The notes below the pieces were generated by a model. The model worked only from the letters and a program-made list of their open reading frames with translations. It searched no databases and had not been told where the DNA came from. DNA of 15,488 nt from Sphaerochaeta sp. GTDB taxonomy: Bacteria > Spirochaetota > Spirochaetia > Sphaerochaetales > Sphaerochaetaceae. Location of the stretch: the NCBI GenBank assembly GCA_003456855.1, contig DMOO01000187.1:1-15488 (forward strand), given 5' to 3'. The position numbers were made by a program, and so were the translations under genes. Shown here one piece after another: positions 7,310 to 13,617 of the stretch (position 1 is its first letter; each line of letters starts with the position of its first letter).

Positions 7310-7834
7310 TCAATCTGCTCTATATGAAGAGAAGGGTTTGTCCTTCATTAGCATAAGGCTTCTATTTATGATGTTATCTCTTAGTTTTTCGGGATATGGT
7401 GTGCTTATCAGCTTTTTCAGCTTTGACAACCAGTTCTCAGGGTCATATACCACAACCAGATTCGAAAGGGTGTAGAGGAAGGCCGTTGTATAGCTGTTGG
7501 AGGGCCTGCAGTCCAGCCATACAGAGAGGACAAGACCTTCAAACCAATCCCTGTCGAAGAACATCACGTCCAGCTCGCGTCCTGTCTGATCCACCTTGAA
7601 TTCGTCCCCTGGGCCAAAGTAGTCCCCTCCTATCTCATATTTTGAGGAGTAGGGCAGTGCGATCTTCTCTCTCTGCTCAATGGAGGGTTCGGAATCGACG
7701 AAGTTGTAGAGGTCGATGTCAGAGGTCGCATCACCGCTGCCTGTTGCGCTGGAGCCTCCTATTGCTACAGCCTTAACTTCTTGAAGTCCTGCATAGGACT
7801 TGATTATCCTCTTCTCAACATCAGACAATAGCAT
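7310..7834 (-). CDS. Nucleotidyltransferase domain, N-terminal fragment
   Basis: This 174-residue reading frame is the upstream piece of the broken gene. It carries the nucleotidyltransferase signature: GGSSATGSGDATSDIDL at about residues 27-43 gives the GS motif and the D-x-D pair, and ELDVMFFD at about 88-95 supplies the third acidic residue. The ATG at 7834 has an AGGGG site 6 bases upstream. The catalytic residues look intact, so the fragment could still be translated, but it lacks the C-terminal helical domain. Substrate unknown. Confidence 0.7.
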   Translation of the reverse strand: MLLSDVEKRIIKSYAGLQEVKAVAIGGSSATGSGDATSDIDLYNFVDSEPSIEQREKIALPYSSKYEIGGDYFGPGDEFKVDQTGRELDVMFFDRDWFEGLVLSVWLDCRPSNSYTTAFLYTLSNLVVVYDPENWLSKLKKLISTPYPEKLRDNIINRSLMLMKDKPFSSYRAD

Positions 7835-7846
7835 GGTATTCCCCTT

Positions 7847-7875
7847 TTTAAAAAAAGCGACCTCATGGCCGCTTT
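7847..7875 (-). terminator. Intrinsic terminator of tRNA-Arg
   Basis: On the minus strand a stem of about nine pairs (AAAGCGGCC with GGTCGCTTT, one G-U pair, loop ATGA) runs straight into seven T residues at 7856-7850. The pairing is better on the minus strand, where A-C becomes G-U. It lies 8 bases after tRNA-Arg and 13 bases before the nucleotidyltransferase start. Confidence 0.85.
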
Positions 7876-7882
7876 CTTGTTT

Positions 7883-7956
7883 TGCGCCTGGCAGGGCTCG
7901 AACCTGTAACCTGCGGATTCGAAGTCCGACGCTCTATCCAATTGAGCTACAAGCGC
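7883..7956 (-). tRNA. tRNA-Arg(TCG)
   Basis: A complete 74-nt cloverleaf is readable. The acceptor GCGCTTG pairs with CAGGCGC (one G-U), the D arm is GCTC/GAGC, the anticodon loop is CTTCGAA with anticodon TCG at 7922-7920, and the T loop is TTCGAGC with discriminator A. The anticodon reads CGN, chiefly CGA. The CCA end is not encoded. Two helix-end positions are unpaired as read: U27 against C43, and A49 against C65. It has its own promoter and terminator. Confidence 0.95.
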
Positions 7957-7966
7957 AACGAATGTA

Positions 7967-7995
7967 ATAGTAATGGTTCTTTGTTTTTGGGTCAA
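7967..7995 (-). promoter_or_regulatory. Promoter of tRNA-Arg
   Basis: Minus-strand TTGACC at 7995-7990 and TACTAT at 7972-7967 are 17 bases apart, ending 10 bases before the 5' end of the tRNA. It begins just after the T-run of the tRNA-His terminator, so the two tRNA genes are separate transcription units. Confidence 0.7.
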
Positions 7996-8000
7996 CAAAT

Positions 8001-8027
8001 AAAAAAGGACCATCATTCAGATGGTCC
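8001..8027 (-). terminator. Intrinsic terminator of tRNA-His
   Basis: On the minus strand a perfect 8-bp stem, GGACCATC with GATGGTCC and a 5-base loop, is followed by six T residues. It starts 4 bases after the tRNA-His 3' end. Confidence 0.9.
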
Positions 8028-8031
8028 CTAG

Positions 8032-8104
8032 GGTGGAAGAAGGGGCTCGAACCCTCAACAACCAGATCCACAATCTGGCGCTCTACCATTGAACTACTTC
8101 CACC
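8032..8104 (-). tRNA. tRNA-His(GTG)
   Basis: This is a complete tRNA including the extra 5' G (G-1 at 8104) opposite C73, the identity element of histidine tRNAs. The acceptor GTGGAAG pairs with CTTCCAC, the anticodon stem is CCAGA/TCTGG with loop TTGTGGA, and the anticodon GTG is at 8071-8069. The T arm is GAGGG/CCCTT with loop TTCGAGC. The CCA end is not encoded. Confidence 0.96.
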
Positions 8105-8125
8105 ATGAAGTCAATTGACCGCTTA

Positions 8126-8154
8126 AATATGCCCTATGGCTTAAAAAAAGTCAA
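8126..8154 (-). promoter_or_regulatory. Promoter of tRNA-His
   Basis: Minus-strand TTGACT at 8154-8149 and CATATT at 8131-8126 are 17 bases apart. The -35 box begins 6 bases after the mgtC stop codon, so the tRNA is transcribed independently of mgtC although the two point the same way. Confidence 0.6.
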
Positions 8155-8160
8155 CTATGG

Positions 8161-8874
8161 TTATGGATAGACCTCAAAGGAATCAATGAATTCAAAGTTC
8201 TTCATTATCTCTACATGCTCGATTATGGATCTCTTGTCGCTGAACACGACGTTGGCTTTGATGATCACTCCAACGTCAGGATTGCGTGTATAGGAGAAGT
8301 CTCTAAGTGTTGCCCCGACCTCCTTGAAGTGGTAGACAAGGTTGTCGACCGTCATACCATGTTCTGAAAGGTTGCAGGTTATGACTCCAACAGTCTGTGT
8401 AGGCATCTTCTGGTGATGGATTCTCAGCAGAAGGTGGACAAGCATGATGATTGCCGTTGTGGAGATTCCCAGCACGTACATGCCTGCTCCGAATGCAAGG
8501 CCGATACCGACCGTTGCCCAGAGACCTGCCGCAGTGGTCAGTCCCATTACACTTTCCTTGCGGATGTAGATGACACCTGCACCAAGGAAACCTATGGACT
8601 GGATGACACCGGCTGCGATTCTTCCCGAATCGGATGTCAGTCTGATGTCCGGGATGCTGGCGATGTCGATGAAGCCATACTTCGAGACGATCATCAGGAT
8701 CGCTCCGGCGATGGCAACGATGATGTGGGTTCTGAGACCAGCGTTCTTATATCGTCGTTCTCTTTCAAGACCGATTATTGCACCGCATATAGCAGAGAGA
8801 ACGACTCTCATGCCAAGGTCGATGCAGTCAGTCAGAGAGAACAGCTTGATCATTGGAGCTATGTCAAAATGCAT
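8161..8874 (-). CDS. mgtC: MgtC/SapB family membrane protein
   Basis: This 237-residue protein has the MgtC/SapB signature. The family motifs GAIIGLERERRYKNAGLRTH (residues 31-50), GRIAAGVIQSIGFLGAGVIY (about 84-103) and GLTTAAGLWATVGIGLAFGAGMY (about 110-132) are all present. The N-terminal half has four to five transmembrane helices. The C-terminal 85 or so residues form the soluble ACT-like domain found in longer MgtC proteins. In pathogens MgtC is linked to growth at low Mg2+ and to inhibition of the F-type ATPase, while the role of free-living homologues is uncertain. The ATG at 8874 has an AGGAG site 8 bases upstream. The leader from its promoter is only about 20 nt, too short for an Mg2+ riboswitch. 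Confidence 0.93.
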   Translation of the reverse strand: MHFDIAPMIKLFSLTDCIDLGMRVVLSAICGAIIGLERERRYKNAGLRTHIIVAIAGAILMIVSKYGFIDIASIPDIRLTSDSGRIAAGVIQSIGFLGAGVIYIRKESVMGLTTAAGLWATVGIGLAFGAGMYVLGISTTAIIMLVHLLLRIHHQKMPTQTVGVITCNLSEHGMTVDNLVYHFKEVGATLRDFSYTRNPDVGVIIKANVVFSDKRSIIEHVEIMKNFEFIDSFEVYP

Positions 8875-8898
8875 AAAATAATCTCCTAGTAAAACCTG

Positions 8899-8926
8899 AT
8901 TATATCATAGGTATTCAAGAAAGCAA
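8899..8926 (-). promoter_or_regulatory. Promoter of mgtC
   Basis: On the minus strand TTGCTT (8926-8921) and a perfect TATAAT (8904-8899) are 16 bases apart. TG precedes the -10 box at the extended -10 position. A 12-base palindrome lies just upstream at 8936-8947. Confidence 0.75.
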
Positions 8927-8935
8927 AAGGAAAAC

Positions 8936-8947
8936 GTTTACGTAAAC
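8936..8947. promoter_or_regulatory. Perfect palindrome GTTTACGTAAAC upstream of the mgtC promoter
   Basis: GTTTACGTAAAC equals its own reverse complement. It overlaps a second, 8-base palindrome, AAACGTTT, at 8932-8939. The palindrome starts ten bases upstream of the mgtC -35 box and ends 23 bases before the rarA stop codon, where an activator or upstream operator would bind. The protein that might bind is unknown. Confidence 0.45.
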
Positions 8948-8970
8948 AAATAATTATAGTTTGATGCCTT

Positions 8971-11145
8971 TTATGCCAAAGAAACTATGATGCAGCTGGT
9001 GTTCCATCTGAGCGGAGCGGCGCATAAAGTCGAGACTAGCTCCTTCTCCAGCTTGTCTGCTTCCTCCATGGAAAGGTTGGGCAGTGCAGGCAGGTAGCTC
9101 TTGCGTACCCAGCGCTGGACATCAGTCTCCCTTGCGGACCTGGATTCGGTGAACCTGTAGTCGGTTGACCTGACCTGCGGGAACTTCTCCCTGAGAAGGG
9201 AAAGCAGATCGTCACGGGTCGGAACCTTCTTGTATATCTTTTCCTCTGCCTTTAGAAGGGTGTTCTGAAGTGGTCCCATATGAATGAATTCTGAGAGTCT
9301 TGATGCTTCTGAGACTATCGTTTCGCAAAGAACAATTTCGCCCTTCGGTGCCAATCTGCTCTTCATGCCATCAAGGATCGAAGGTGCTTTCTTCAGGTCT
9401 GTCAGAAGATTCCTTCCAATTATGTGCTCGAATCTGATGCCATCCCCGAAGCCTACGTCCAGAGATTTGAGAACGTTCACATAGTCGGTGTCGCAGAGAA
9501 GGGAAGGGACGTTGACCTGGTCGTTGCTGGAGTTTCTGAGTGAGCTTATGTACTGCTGGAGATAGGCCTTCTCCTCATCGTTTCTGACCTGGGCAACAAC
9601 AAGCCCCTCAGGTGTATGCCTGTAGGCTTCCCAGACCAGAAGTCCATGGCCTGCGTTCAGGACAAGGACCCTGTCGGACCTGATTATGTCAATGTTCTCG
9701 AATATCCTGTCCCTCATACCTTCAAGGGCGGTGCTTCTTCCGCTCATGGTTCTTCTGAGCCAGATATCCCTGCCCTTGTCATCAGGGGAGAAGGTCAGAT
9801 TCTCGGGGAAGGCGTTGATGTCAACGCTCTCAAGCTGGATCTCCCTTCTTCTGTTGACCAGATCGGCTATCTTCTTCTCGTAGCCTATGTTGCCGACGTT
9901 GTAGAAAATCTTCCCCTGAAGTTCGTTGGGCAGATACTGCTGTGCCACCCAGTGGTCCTGGTAGGCGTGAGGGTACATGTAGCCCTCGCCATGGGCAAAG
10001 CCCTTGGAGTCCCTGCTTGCATCCCTCAGGTGGTTTGGAACCTCTGCAGCGGCGGATTCCTGCTCCACTGCCTTGAGGGCATCGAAGAAACCCATTTCGC
10101 TGTTGCTCTTGGGAGCAGTGGCCAGATAGAGGGCGGCATGGGCAAGATGGTAGCGGCCCTCAGGCATTCCAATCGCATTGAATGCTGCTGCATCGGACTG
10201 GACGACCACGATGGCGTTGGGGTCTGCAAGGCCGACATCCTCGCAGGCGCTTATCATCATCCTTCTGAAGATGAACCTTGGATCCTCTCCGGCATAGACC
10301 ATCTTTGCAAGCCAGTAGAGAGAGGCGTCAGGGTCCGAGCCCCTGAGGGATTTGATGAAGGCGCTTATGACATCGAAGTGGTAGTCACCCTCCTTGTCAT
10401 AGAGCACAGCCTTCCTCTGGATGCTCTCCTCTGCGGTCTCCTTTGTTATGTATACCTTGTCTCCGTCCCTTGGAGTTGTGACAACCGCCAGCTCAAGGGC
10501 GTTGAGGAGGCTTCTTGCATCACCGCTGGCAACATCGACAAGATGCTCAAGGGCTCCCTCCTCGAAGGATACGTCAAGTTTGCCATAGCCTCTTTCCTTG
10601 TCATTGATGGCCTGCCAGGCAATCTTTGTCAAATCTTCTGAGGTCAAAGGCTTTAACTGGAATATTCTTGAACGACTGACCAGAGCAGCGTTCACCTCAA
10701 AGAAAGGGTTCTCGGTGGTGGCACCGATCAGGATGAAGGTCCCGTTCTCCACCCATGGGAGGAGGGCGTCCTGCTGGCTCTTGTTCCAACGATGGACCTC
10801 GTCAACGAACAGAATCGTCCTCTTTCCGTACATGTCCAGACGGTTTCTGGCATCCTCGATCTCGTCTCTTAGGTCCTTCACTCCGGAGAGCACCGCGTTG
10901 ATCGTTGAGAAGTGGCTCTTTGTAGTGTTTGCAATGACCCTTGCAAGGGTTGTCTTTCCTGTACCGGGAGGGCCATAGAAGATGACCGATGACAGCTGGT
11001 CAGCCTGGATGGAGCGCCTTAGAAGTCTACCTGGACCTACTATGTGGTCCTGGCCAATGTATTCGTCCAGGGTCCTTGGCCTCATTCTGTAAGCCAGAGG
11101 CTGGGATTTCATGTCAACTCTGCTGCTGTCAAACAACTTTTCCAT
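8971..11145 (-). CDS. rarA: RarA (MgsA) AAA+ replication-recombination factor fused to a methyltransferase-like domain
   Basis: This 724-residue protein joins two parts. Residues 1 to about 445 are a full RarA: Walker A GPPGTGKTT (58-66), Walker B ILFVDE (111-116), sensor-1 LIGATTENP (139-147), the C-terminal tetramerisation region and the family segment HLRDASRDSKGFAHGEGYMYPHAY. RarA acts at stalled forks, with single-strand-binding protein and the clamp-loader system. Residues of about 455-724 resemble a class I methyltransferase fold (VLVLNAGHG at 493-501, LAPKGEIVLCE in a late strand). This RarA/unknown-domain fusion is known in cyanobacteria and treponemes, so it is not an assembly artefact. 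The ATG at 11145 follows the lipoprotein stop by 14 bases with a weak GGATGG site, so the gene is probably transcribed from the lipoprotein promoter. Confidence 0.93.
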   Translation of the reverse strand: MEKLFDSSRVDMKSQPLAYRMRPRTLDEYIGQDHIVGPGRLLRRSIQADQLSSVIFYGPPGTGKTTLARVIANTTKSHFSTINAVLSGVKDLRDEIEDARNRLDMYGKRTILFVDEVHRWNKSQQDALLPWVENGTFILIGATTENPFFEVNAALVSRSRIFQLKPLTSEDLTKIAWQAINDKERGYGKLDVSFEEGALEHLVDVASGDARSLLNALELAVVTTPRDGDKVYITKETAEESIQRKAVLYDKEGDYHFDVISAFIKSLRGSDPDASLYWLAKMVYAGEDPRFIFRRMMISACEDVGLADPNAIVVVQSDAAAFNAIGMPEGRYHLAHAALYLATAPKSNSEMGFFDALKAVEQESAAAEVPNHLRDASRDSKGFAHGEGYMYPHAYQDHWVAQQYLPNELQGKIFYNVGNIGYEKKIADLVNRRREIQLESVDINAFPENLTFSPDDKGRDIWLRRTMSGRSTALEGMRDRIFENIDIIRSDRVLVLNAGHGLLVWEAYRHTPEGLVVAQVRNDEEKAYLQQYISSLRNSSNDQVNVPSLLCDTDYVNVLKSLDVGFGDGIRFEHIIGRNLLTDLKKAPSILDGMKSRLAPKGEIVLCETIVSEASRLSEFIHMGPLQNTLLKAEEKIYKKVPTRDDLLSLLREKFPQVRSTDYRFTESRSARETDVQRWVRKSYLPALPNLSMEEADKLEKELVSTLCAAPLRWNTSCIIVSLA

Positions 11146-11159
11146 CTATCAACCATCCA

Positions 11160-11873
11160 TCATTGAAGGCCCAGGATCGAGGCGGCAAGGCTGTCCATCT
11201 CAGGGTCCGGGGTAGTCCTGAACAAAGTCTCGTACTTTGACAGGAATGTGAAGAACAGATCCACAAGGTGCTGGGAAAGCATCTCCCTTATCTCGTCATC
11301 CGAAGGGATTGCTTTTATCTCAGGATTGTCCTCTTCGTAGAGATGCTCTCTGGTGTTGACCCAGGCTGAGTACTGCACAGCTGTCTCTCTCCATGCTGAC
11401 ACGTCCAGATCGGTGATGAAGGCGCTTATATCAGCAACCATCTCCGCTGAGCACTGCTCCCTTAGGTACTGGCTTATGGAATCTCCTCCGGCTTCTATGA
11501 CGACCTTGCAGTCAGGTTTCTGTGTAGAGGAGAAGAGCTCTGTAACGAACTTCTGGAATACATCGAAGTTCGGCACCAACAATTCCCTTGTCGTCTTTGA
11601 CCAGTTCGTAAGGATCCTGTCCAAACCCGGGACCCTGTGTCTGTACTCCTTGAGAAAGCTGTAGTCTGCAGGAATCATGTCTTCCTTGCCTTCGTTGAGG
11701 TTAATGAAGAGATTCAGCACAGCATCGCTTCTTGACCTGTCCAGAACCAGATTGTAGACATACTCGTAGTTCTCTTCAGTGTACTCGGAGGTTGTTGCAA
11801 CCGTCTTGCATGAGGCTATCATGAAAACTATGGCTATCAGGACCAGTAGGGTCGGAATCCTTCTTCTTCCCAT
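11160..11873 (-). CDS. Predicted lipoprotein of unknown function
   Basis: This 237-residue protein has a positively charged N-terminus (MGRRR), a hydrophobic stretch at residues 6-20 and a lipobox Ile-Ala-Ser-Cys with the lipidated cysteine at 22. It should be exported and anchored in a membrane. The mature part is acidic, mostly helical in character, without repeats, and has only two further cysteines (near residues 121 and 140). I do not recognise the family. The last 30 or so residues vaguely recall the end of DUF4197 proteins, but not enough for a call. It is first in an apparent two-gene unit with rarA, from a promoter inside the end of the pseudouridine synthase gene. The ATG at 11873 has no Shine-Dalgarno sequence. 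Confidence 0.8.
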   Translation of the reverse strand: MGRRRIPTLLVLIAIVFMIASCKTVATTSEYTEENYEYVYNLVLDRSRSDAVLNLFINLNEGKEDMIPADYSFLKEYRHRVPGLDRILTNWSKTTRELLVPNFDVFQKFVTELFSSTQKPDCKVVIEAGGDSISQYLREQCSAEMVADISAFITDLDVSAWRETAVQYSAWVNTREHLYEEDNPEIKAIPSDDEIREMLSQHLVDLFFTFLSKYETLFRTTPDPEMDSLAASILGLQ

Positions 11874-11880
11874 GTCTGTG

Positions 11881-11909
11881 ATTCTAGCATTTGAGCATTA
11901 TCTTGAAAA
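11881..11909 (-). promoter_or_regulatory. Promoter of the lipoprotein-rarA unit (predicted leaderless)
   Basis: On the minus strand TTTTCA (11909-11904), a 17-base spacer and TAGAAT (11886-11881) precede the ATG at 11873 by 7 bases. TGC before the -10 box gives an extended -10 promoter. The expected transcription start coincides with or lies next to the A of the ATG. The -35 box lies inside the last codons of the pseudouridine synthase gene. Confidence 0.55.
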
Positions 11910-12575
11910 GGTGAAAAGCTTGCCGTCAAGGTCGGGGAAGGTCACTGAGAAGCAGTCAAGGTCCAACTTGTCCCCGGTCTTTCCATCCCCATATATCGGA
12001 TCCCCCAAAATGGGGTATCCCAACCAGGCAAGATGGGCTCTGATCTGGTGTCTGAAACCTTTGCGTATGGAGCAGGTGAAAAGCTTGTCCCTCTTTCTGA
12101 CCAGAGTTACGTATTTGACAGAGTTGTCTGACCTCTTGATGTCCTGAATTGGTCTTACCTCCTTAGAACCTGGACCATATGAACGGAAATAGGACTCGAT
12201 TTTGATTGATTCGCCTCTATCCAAGGCTTTCAGCCATTCCTCAGGAAGGTCCTTTCCCTTCAGTCTGGTGGACTCCTCGACCAGGGCGGAGTAGGTCTTC
12301 TCGAACCTGTCGTCGGCCTGCATCCGCTGAAGATGGTCATAGGTCCCCTGGTTTCTGGCAAAGACGACCAGACCGGAGGTCGCGGTGTCCAGTCTGTGAA
12401 GCGTTCCGAATTCCCAGTCATTTCGTCCCTTGATCTGGAGAATCTCAGGGCAGAGAAGGGCGACCTCTCCAAGAAGAGTCCCTCCCATTGCCTGCTTCTT
12501 CAGCGGCACTGTGGGAATCCCATGAGGCTTGTCGGCTATGACTATGTCCTGGTTCTGGAATGCTATCAACGACAT
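11898..12575 (-). CDS. RluA-family 23S rRNA/tRNA pseudouridine synthase
   Basis: This 225-residue enzyme isomerises uridine to pseudouridine in structured RNA. It has the family motif HRLDTATSGLVVFA with the catalytic aspartate D63. The C-terminal segment GFRHQIRAHLAWLGYPILGDPIYG (residues 174-197) is equally diagnostic. There is no N-terminal S4 domain: the protein opens directly with VIADKPHGIPTVP, so it is a compact RluA-type enzyme. Which uridine it modifies cannot be read from the sequence. The ATG at 12575 has no Shine-Dalgarno sequence but lies 6 bases after a -10-like box. The gene is divergent from the YccA homologue. Confidence 0.92.
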   Translation of the reverse strand: MSLIAFQNQDIVIADKPHGIPTVPLKKQAMGGTLLGEVALLCPEILQIKGRNDWEFGTLHRLDTATSGLVVFARNQGTYDHLQRMQADDRFEKTYSALVEESTRLKGKDLPEEWLKALDRGESIKIESYFRSYGPGSKEVRPIQDIKRSDNSVKYVTLVRKRDKLFTCSIRKGFRHQIRAHLAWLGYPILGDPIYGDGKTGDKLDLDCFSVTFPDLDGKLFTFSR

Positions 12576-12581
12576 GGCTAT

Positions 12582-12610
12582 AGGATATACTTAATGGCTT
12601 GGTTTGTGAA
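12582..12610 (-). promoter_or_regulatory. Promoter of the pseudouridine synthase gene (predicted leaderless)
   Basis: On the minus strand TTCACA (12610-12605) and TATCCT (12587-12582) are exactly 17 bases apart, and the ATG at 12575 begins 6 bases after the -10 box. No ribosome binding site is present. Confidence 0.5.
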
Positions 12611-12638
12611 GGAATGTGTTTTTAGGCCCATCTCGGAC

Positions 12639-12667
12639 TTGACGGGACGATGGTTTTGGGTGAAATT
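12639..12667 (+). promoter_or_regulatory. Promoter of the YccA homologue (predicted leaderless)
   Basis: TTGACG at 12639-12644 matches the -35 consensus at five of six bases. A weak -10 follows, read either as TGAAAT (12661-12666, spacer 16) or GAAATT (12662-12667, spacer 17). The ATG at 12674 lies 6-7 bases beyond, with no Shine-Dalgarno sequence between. The -10 is the weak element. Confidence 0.4.
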
Positions 12668-12673
12668 TGAAGT

Positions 12674-13375
12674 ATGAGTAAAGAAAACACACTTTCAACA
12701 CCACAGGCGAGGTCCAATACCCTCCTGAAGAACGTCTATCTCTGGATGACAGCTGGTCTTGCACTCACAGCTGTAGTGGCATACTTCATCGGAACCAACG
12801 AGAGTCTTCTCAAGAAGATGTACAGCTCTGGAATCATCTATGCTTTGATCATAGCGCAACTAGTCATTGTCATTGTGCTTTCCTCAAGACTACAGAAGAT
12901 GAGCTCCATCTCTGCCATGGCCTGGTTCGCAGTGTACTCTATCTGCACAGGTGCAATGCTCAGCTCCGTATTCGTGGTCTACACAGGGGCCGTTATCTAC
13001 AGGGCCTTCTTCACAACCGCCCTGATGTTCGGTGGAATGAGCATCTACGCCATGACTACAAAGAGGGATCTCTCCCGCATGGGCTCGATTCTTGTGATGG
13101 CTCTCTGGGGTCTTGTGATCTCTTCACTGATCAACCTGATCTTCAAGTCAGAAGGTCTCTACTACCTGATGAGCTACATTGGAGTTGTTGTGTTCTGTGG
13201 CCTGACAGCCTGGGATACACAGAAAATAATCAGATTGAATGATCAGTACGGCTATGATATTGACGAGGAGTCCTTCATCAAACTCTCGATAATCTGCGCT
13301 CTTGAACTCTATCTTGACTTCCTGAACATCTTCCTCTATCTGCTGAGGATCTTCGGAAGAGGCAACAGAAACTAA
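12674..13375 (+). CDS. Bax inhibitor-1/YccA family membrane protein
   Basis: This 233-residue protein has seven hydrophobic segments (about residues 22-40, 53-70, 80-100, 108-127, 137-157, 164-180 and 205-227) and the BI-1 family signature. The motifs are GLTAWDTQKI at 176-185 and LELYLDFLNIFLYLLRIFG at 210-228. D181 and D215 correspond to the two aspartates implicated as a pH-sensing pair in the bacterial BI-1 homologue whose structure is known. Bacterial members include YccA, an inhibitor of the FtsH protease, and YetJ, a pH-sensitive Ca2+ leak channel. Sequence alone does not say which role applies here. The start lacks a Shine-Dalgarno sequence. The stop overlaps the end of xseB by 3 bases in convergent orientation. 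Confidence 0.93.
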   Translation: MSKENTLSTPQARSNTLLKNVYLWMTAGLALTAVVAYFIGTNESLLKKMYSSGIIYALIIAQLVIVIVLSSRLQKMSSISAMAWFAVYSICTGAMLSSVFVVYTGAVIYRAFFTTALMFGGMSIYAMTTKRDLSRMGSILVMALWGLVISSLINLIFKSEGLYYLMSYIGVVVFCGLTAWDTQKIIRLNDQYGYDIDEESFIKLSIICALELYLDFLNIFLYLLRIFGRGNRN

Positions 13376-13617
13376 TCCTGATAAGGCTCGGTGATGACGC
13401 CCATCTCGCTCTCGCCGGGCTTGCTTGTCACTATCTCTATTCTTCTTTCAATCTTGGAAAGCTCCGTATCCACATCCTTTGCAAGGCCCATCCCCTCCTC
13501 GTAGAGGGACACTGCCTTCTGGAGGTCTGTGGCCGGGTCGGAGAGGGCCTTTGAGATCTCCTCCATCCTTGAGAGCTTCTTCTCGAATGTCATATCTTCC
13601 TTCTTGTTATCTGCCAT
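13372..13617 (-). CDS. xseB: Exodeoxyribonuclease VII small subunit
   Basis: This 81-residue protein matches XseB in length and in motif (MTFEKKLSRMEEISKALSDPATDLQKAVSLYEEGMGLAKDVDTELSKIERRIEIV), a helical hairpin that coats the long helices of XseA. Several small subunits bind each large one in exonuclease VII, which degrades single-stranded DNA from both ends. It starts within the 3' end of xseA (11-base overlap) with a strong AGGAGG site 6 bases upstream, so the subunits are translationally coupled. Its stop overlaps that of the convergent YccA homologue, and no terminator separates them. Confidence 0.96.
   Translation of the reverse strand: MADNKKEDMTFEKKLSRMEEISKALSDPATDLQKAVSLYEEGMGLAKDVDTELSKIERRIEIVTSKPGESEMGVITEPYQD

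Larger units (their letters stand above)
7048..7834 (-). pseudogene. Nucleotidyltransferase (DUF4037-like), split by a +1 frameshift
   Basis: Two minus-strand reading frames together make one protein of about 262 residues. The first frame encodes the catalytic nucleotidyltransferase core and runs into a TGA at 7310-7312, after the codons for FSSYRAD. One base further along, a second frame reads [44 protein letters not shown]. I recognise this as the alpha-helical C-terminal part of nucleotidyltransferases of the DUF4037 type. The junction is near 7318-7326, next to a TATA stretch, and needs one base removed (or two added). Whether this is a real mutation, a sequence error or a recoding site cannot be told from one sequence. 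The 3' end overlaps malQ by 14 bases in convergent orientation. Confidence 0.75.

Noticed and set aside
8875..8898. Mg2+-sensing riboswitch before mgtC
   Set aside because: The predicted leader is only about 20 bases and holds no structure beyond the ribosome binding site.
8956..8988. Possible terminator after rarA (ATAGTTT paired with AAACTAT)
   Set aside because: The stem is seven A/T-rich pairs around a 19-base loop with no T-run, so it is too weak to call a terminator.
9616..10641. Long plus-strand open reading frame of 341 codons opposite rarA
   Set aside because: It lies wholly antisense to the conserved rarA core, its translation has no recognisable domain and is rich in odd Cys/Val/Gly runs, and it is explained by codon use on the other strand.
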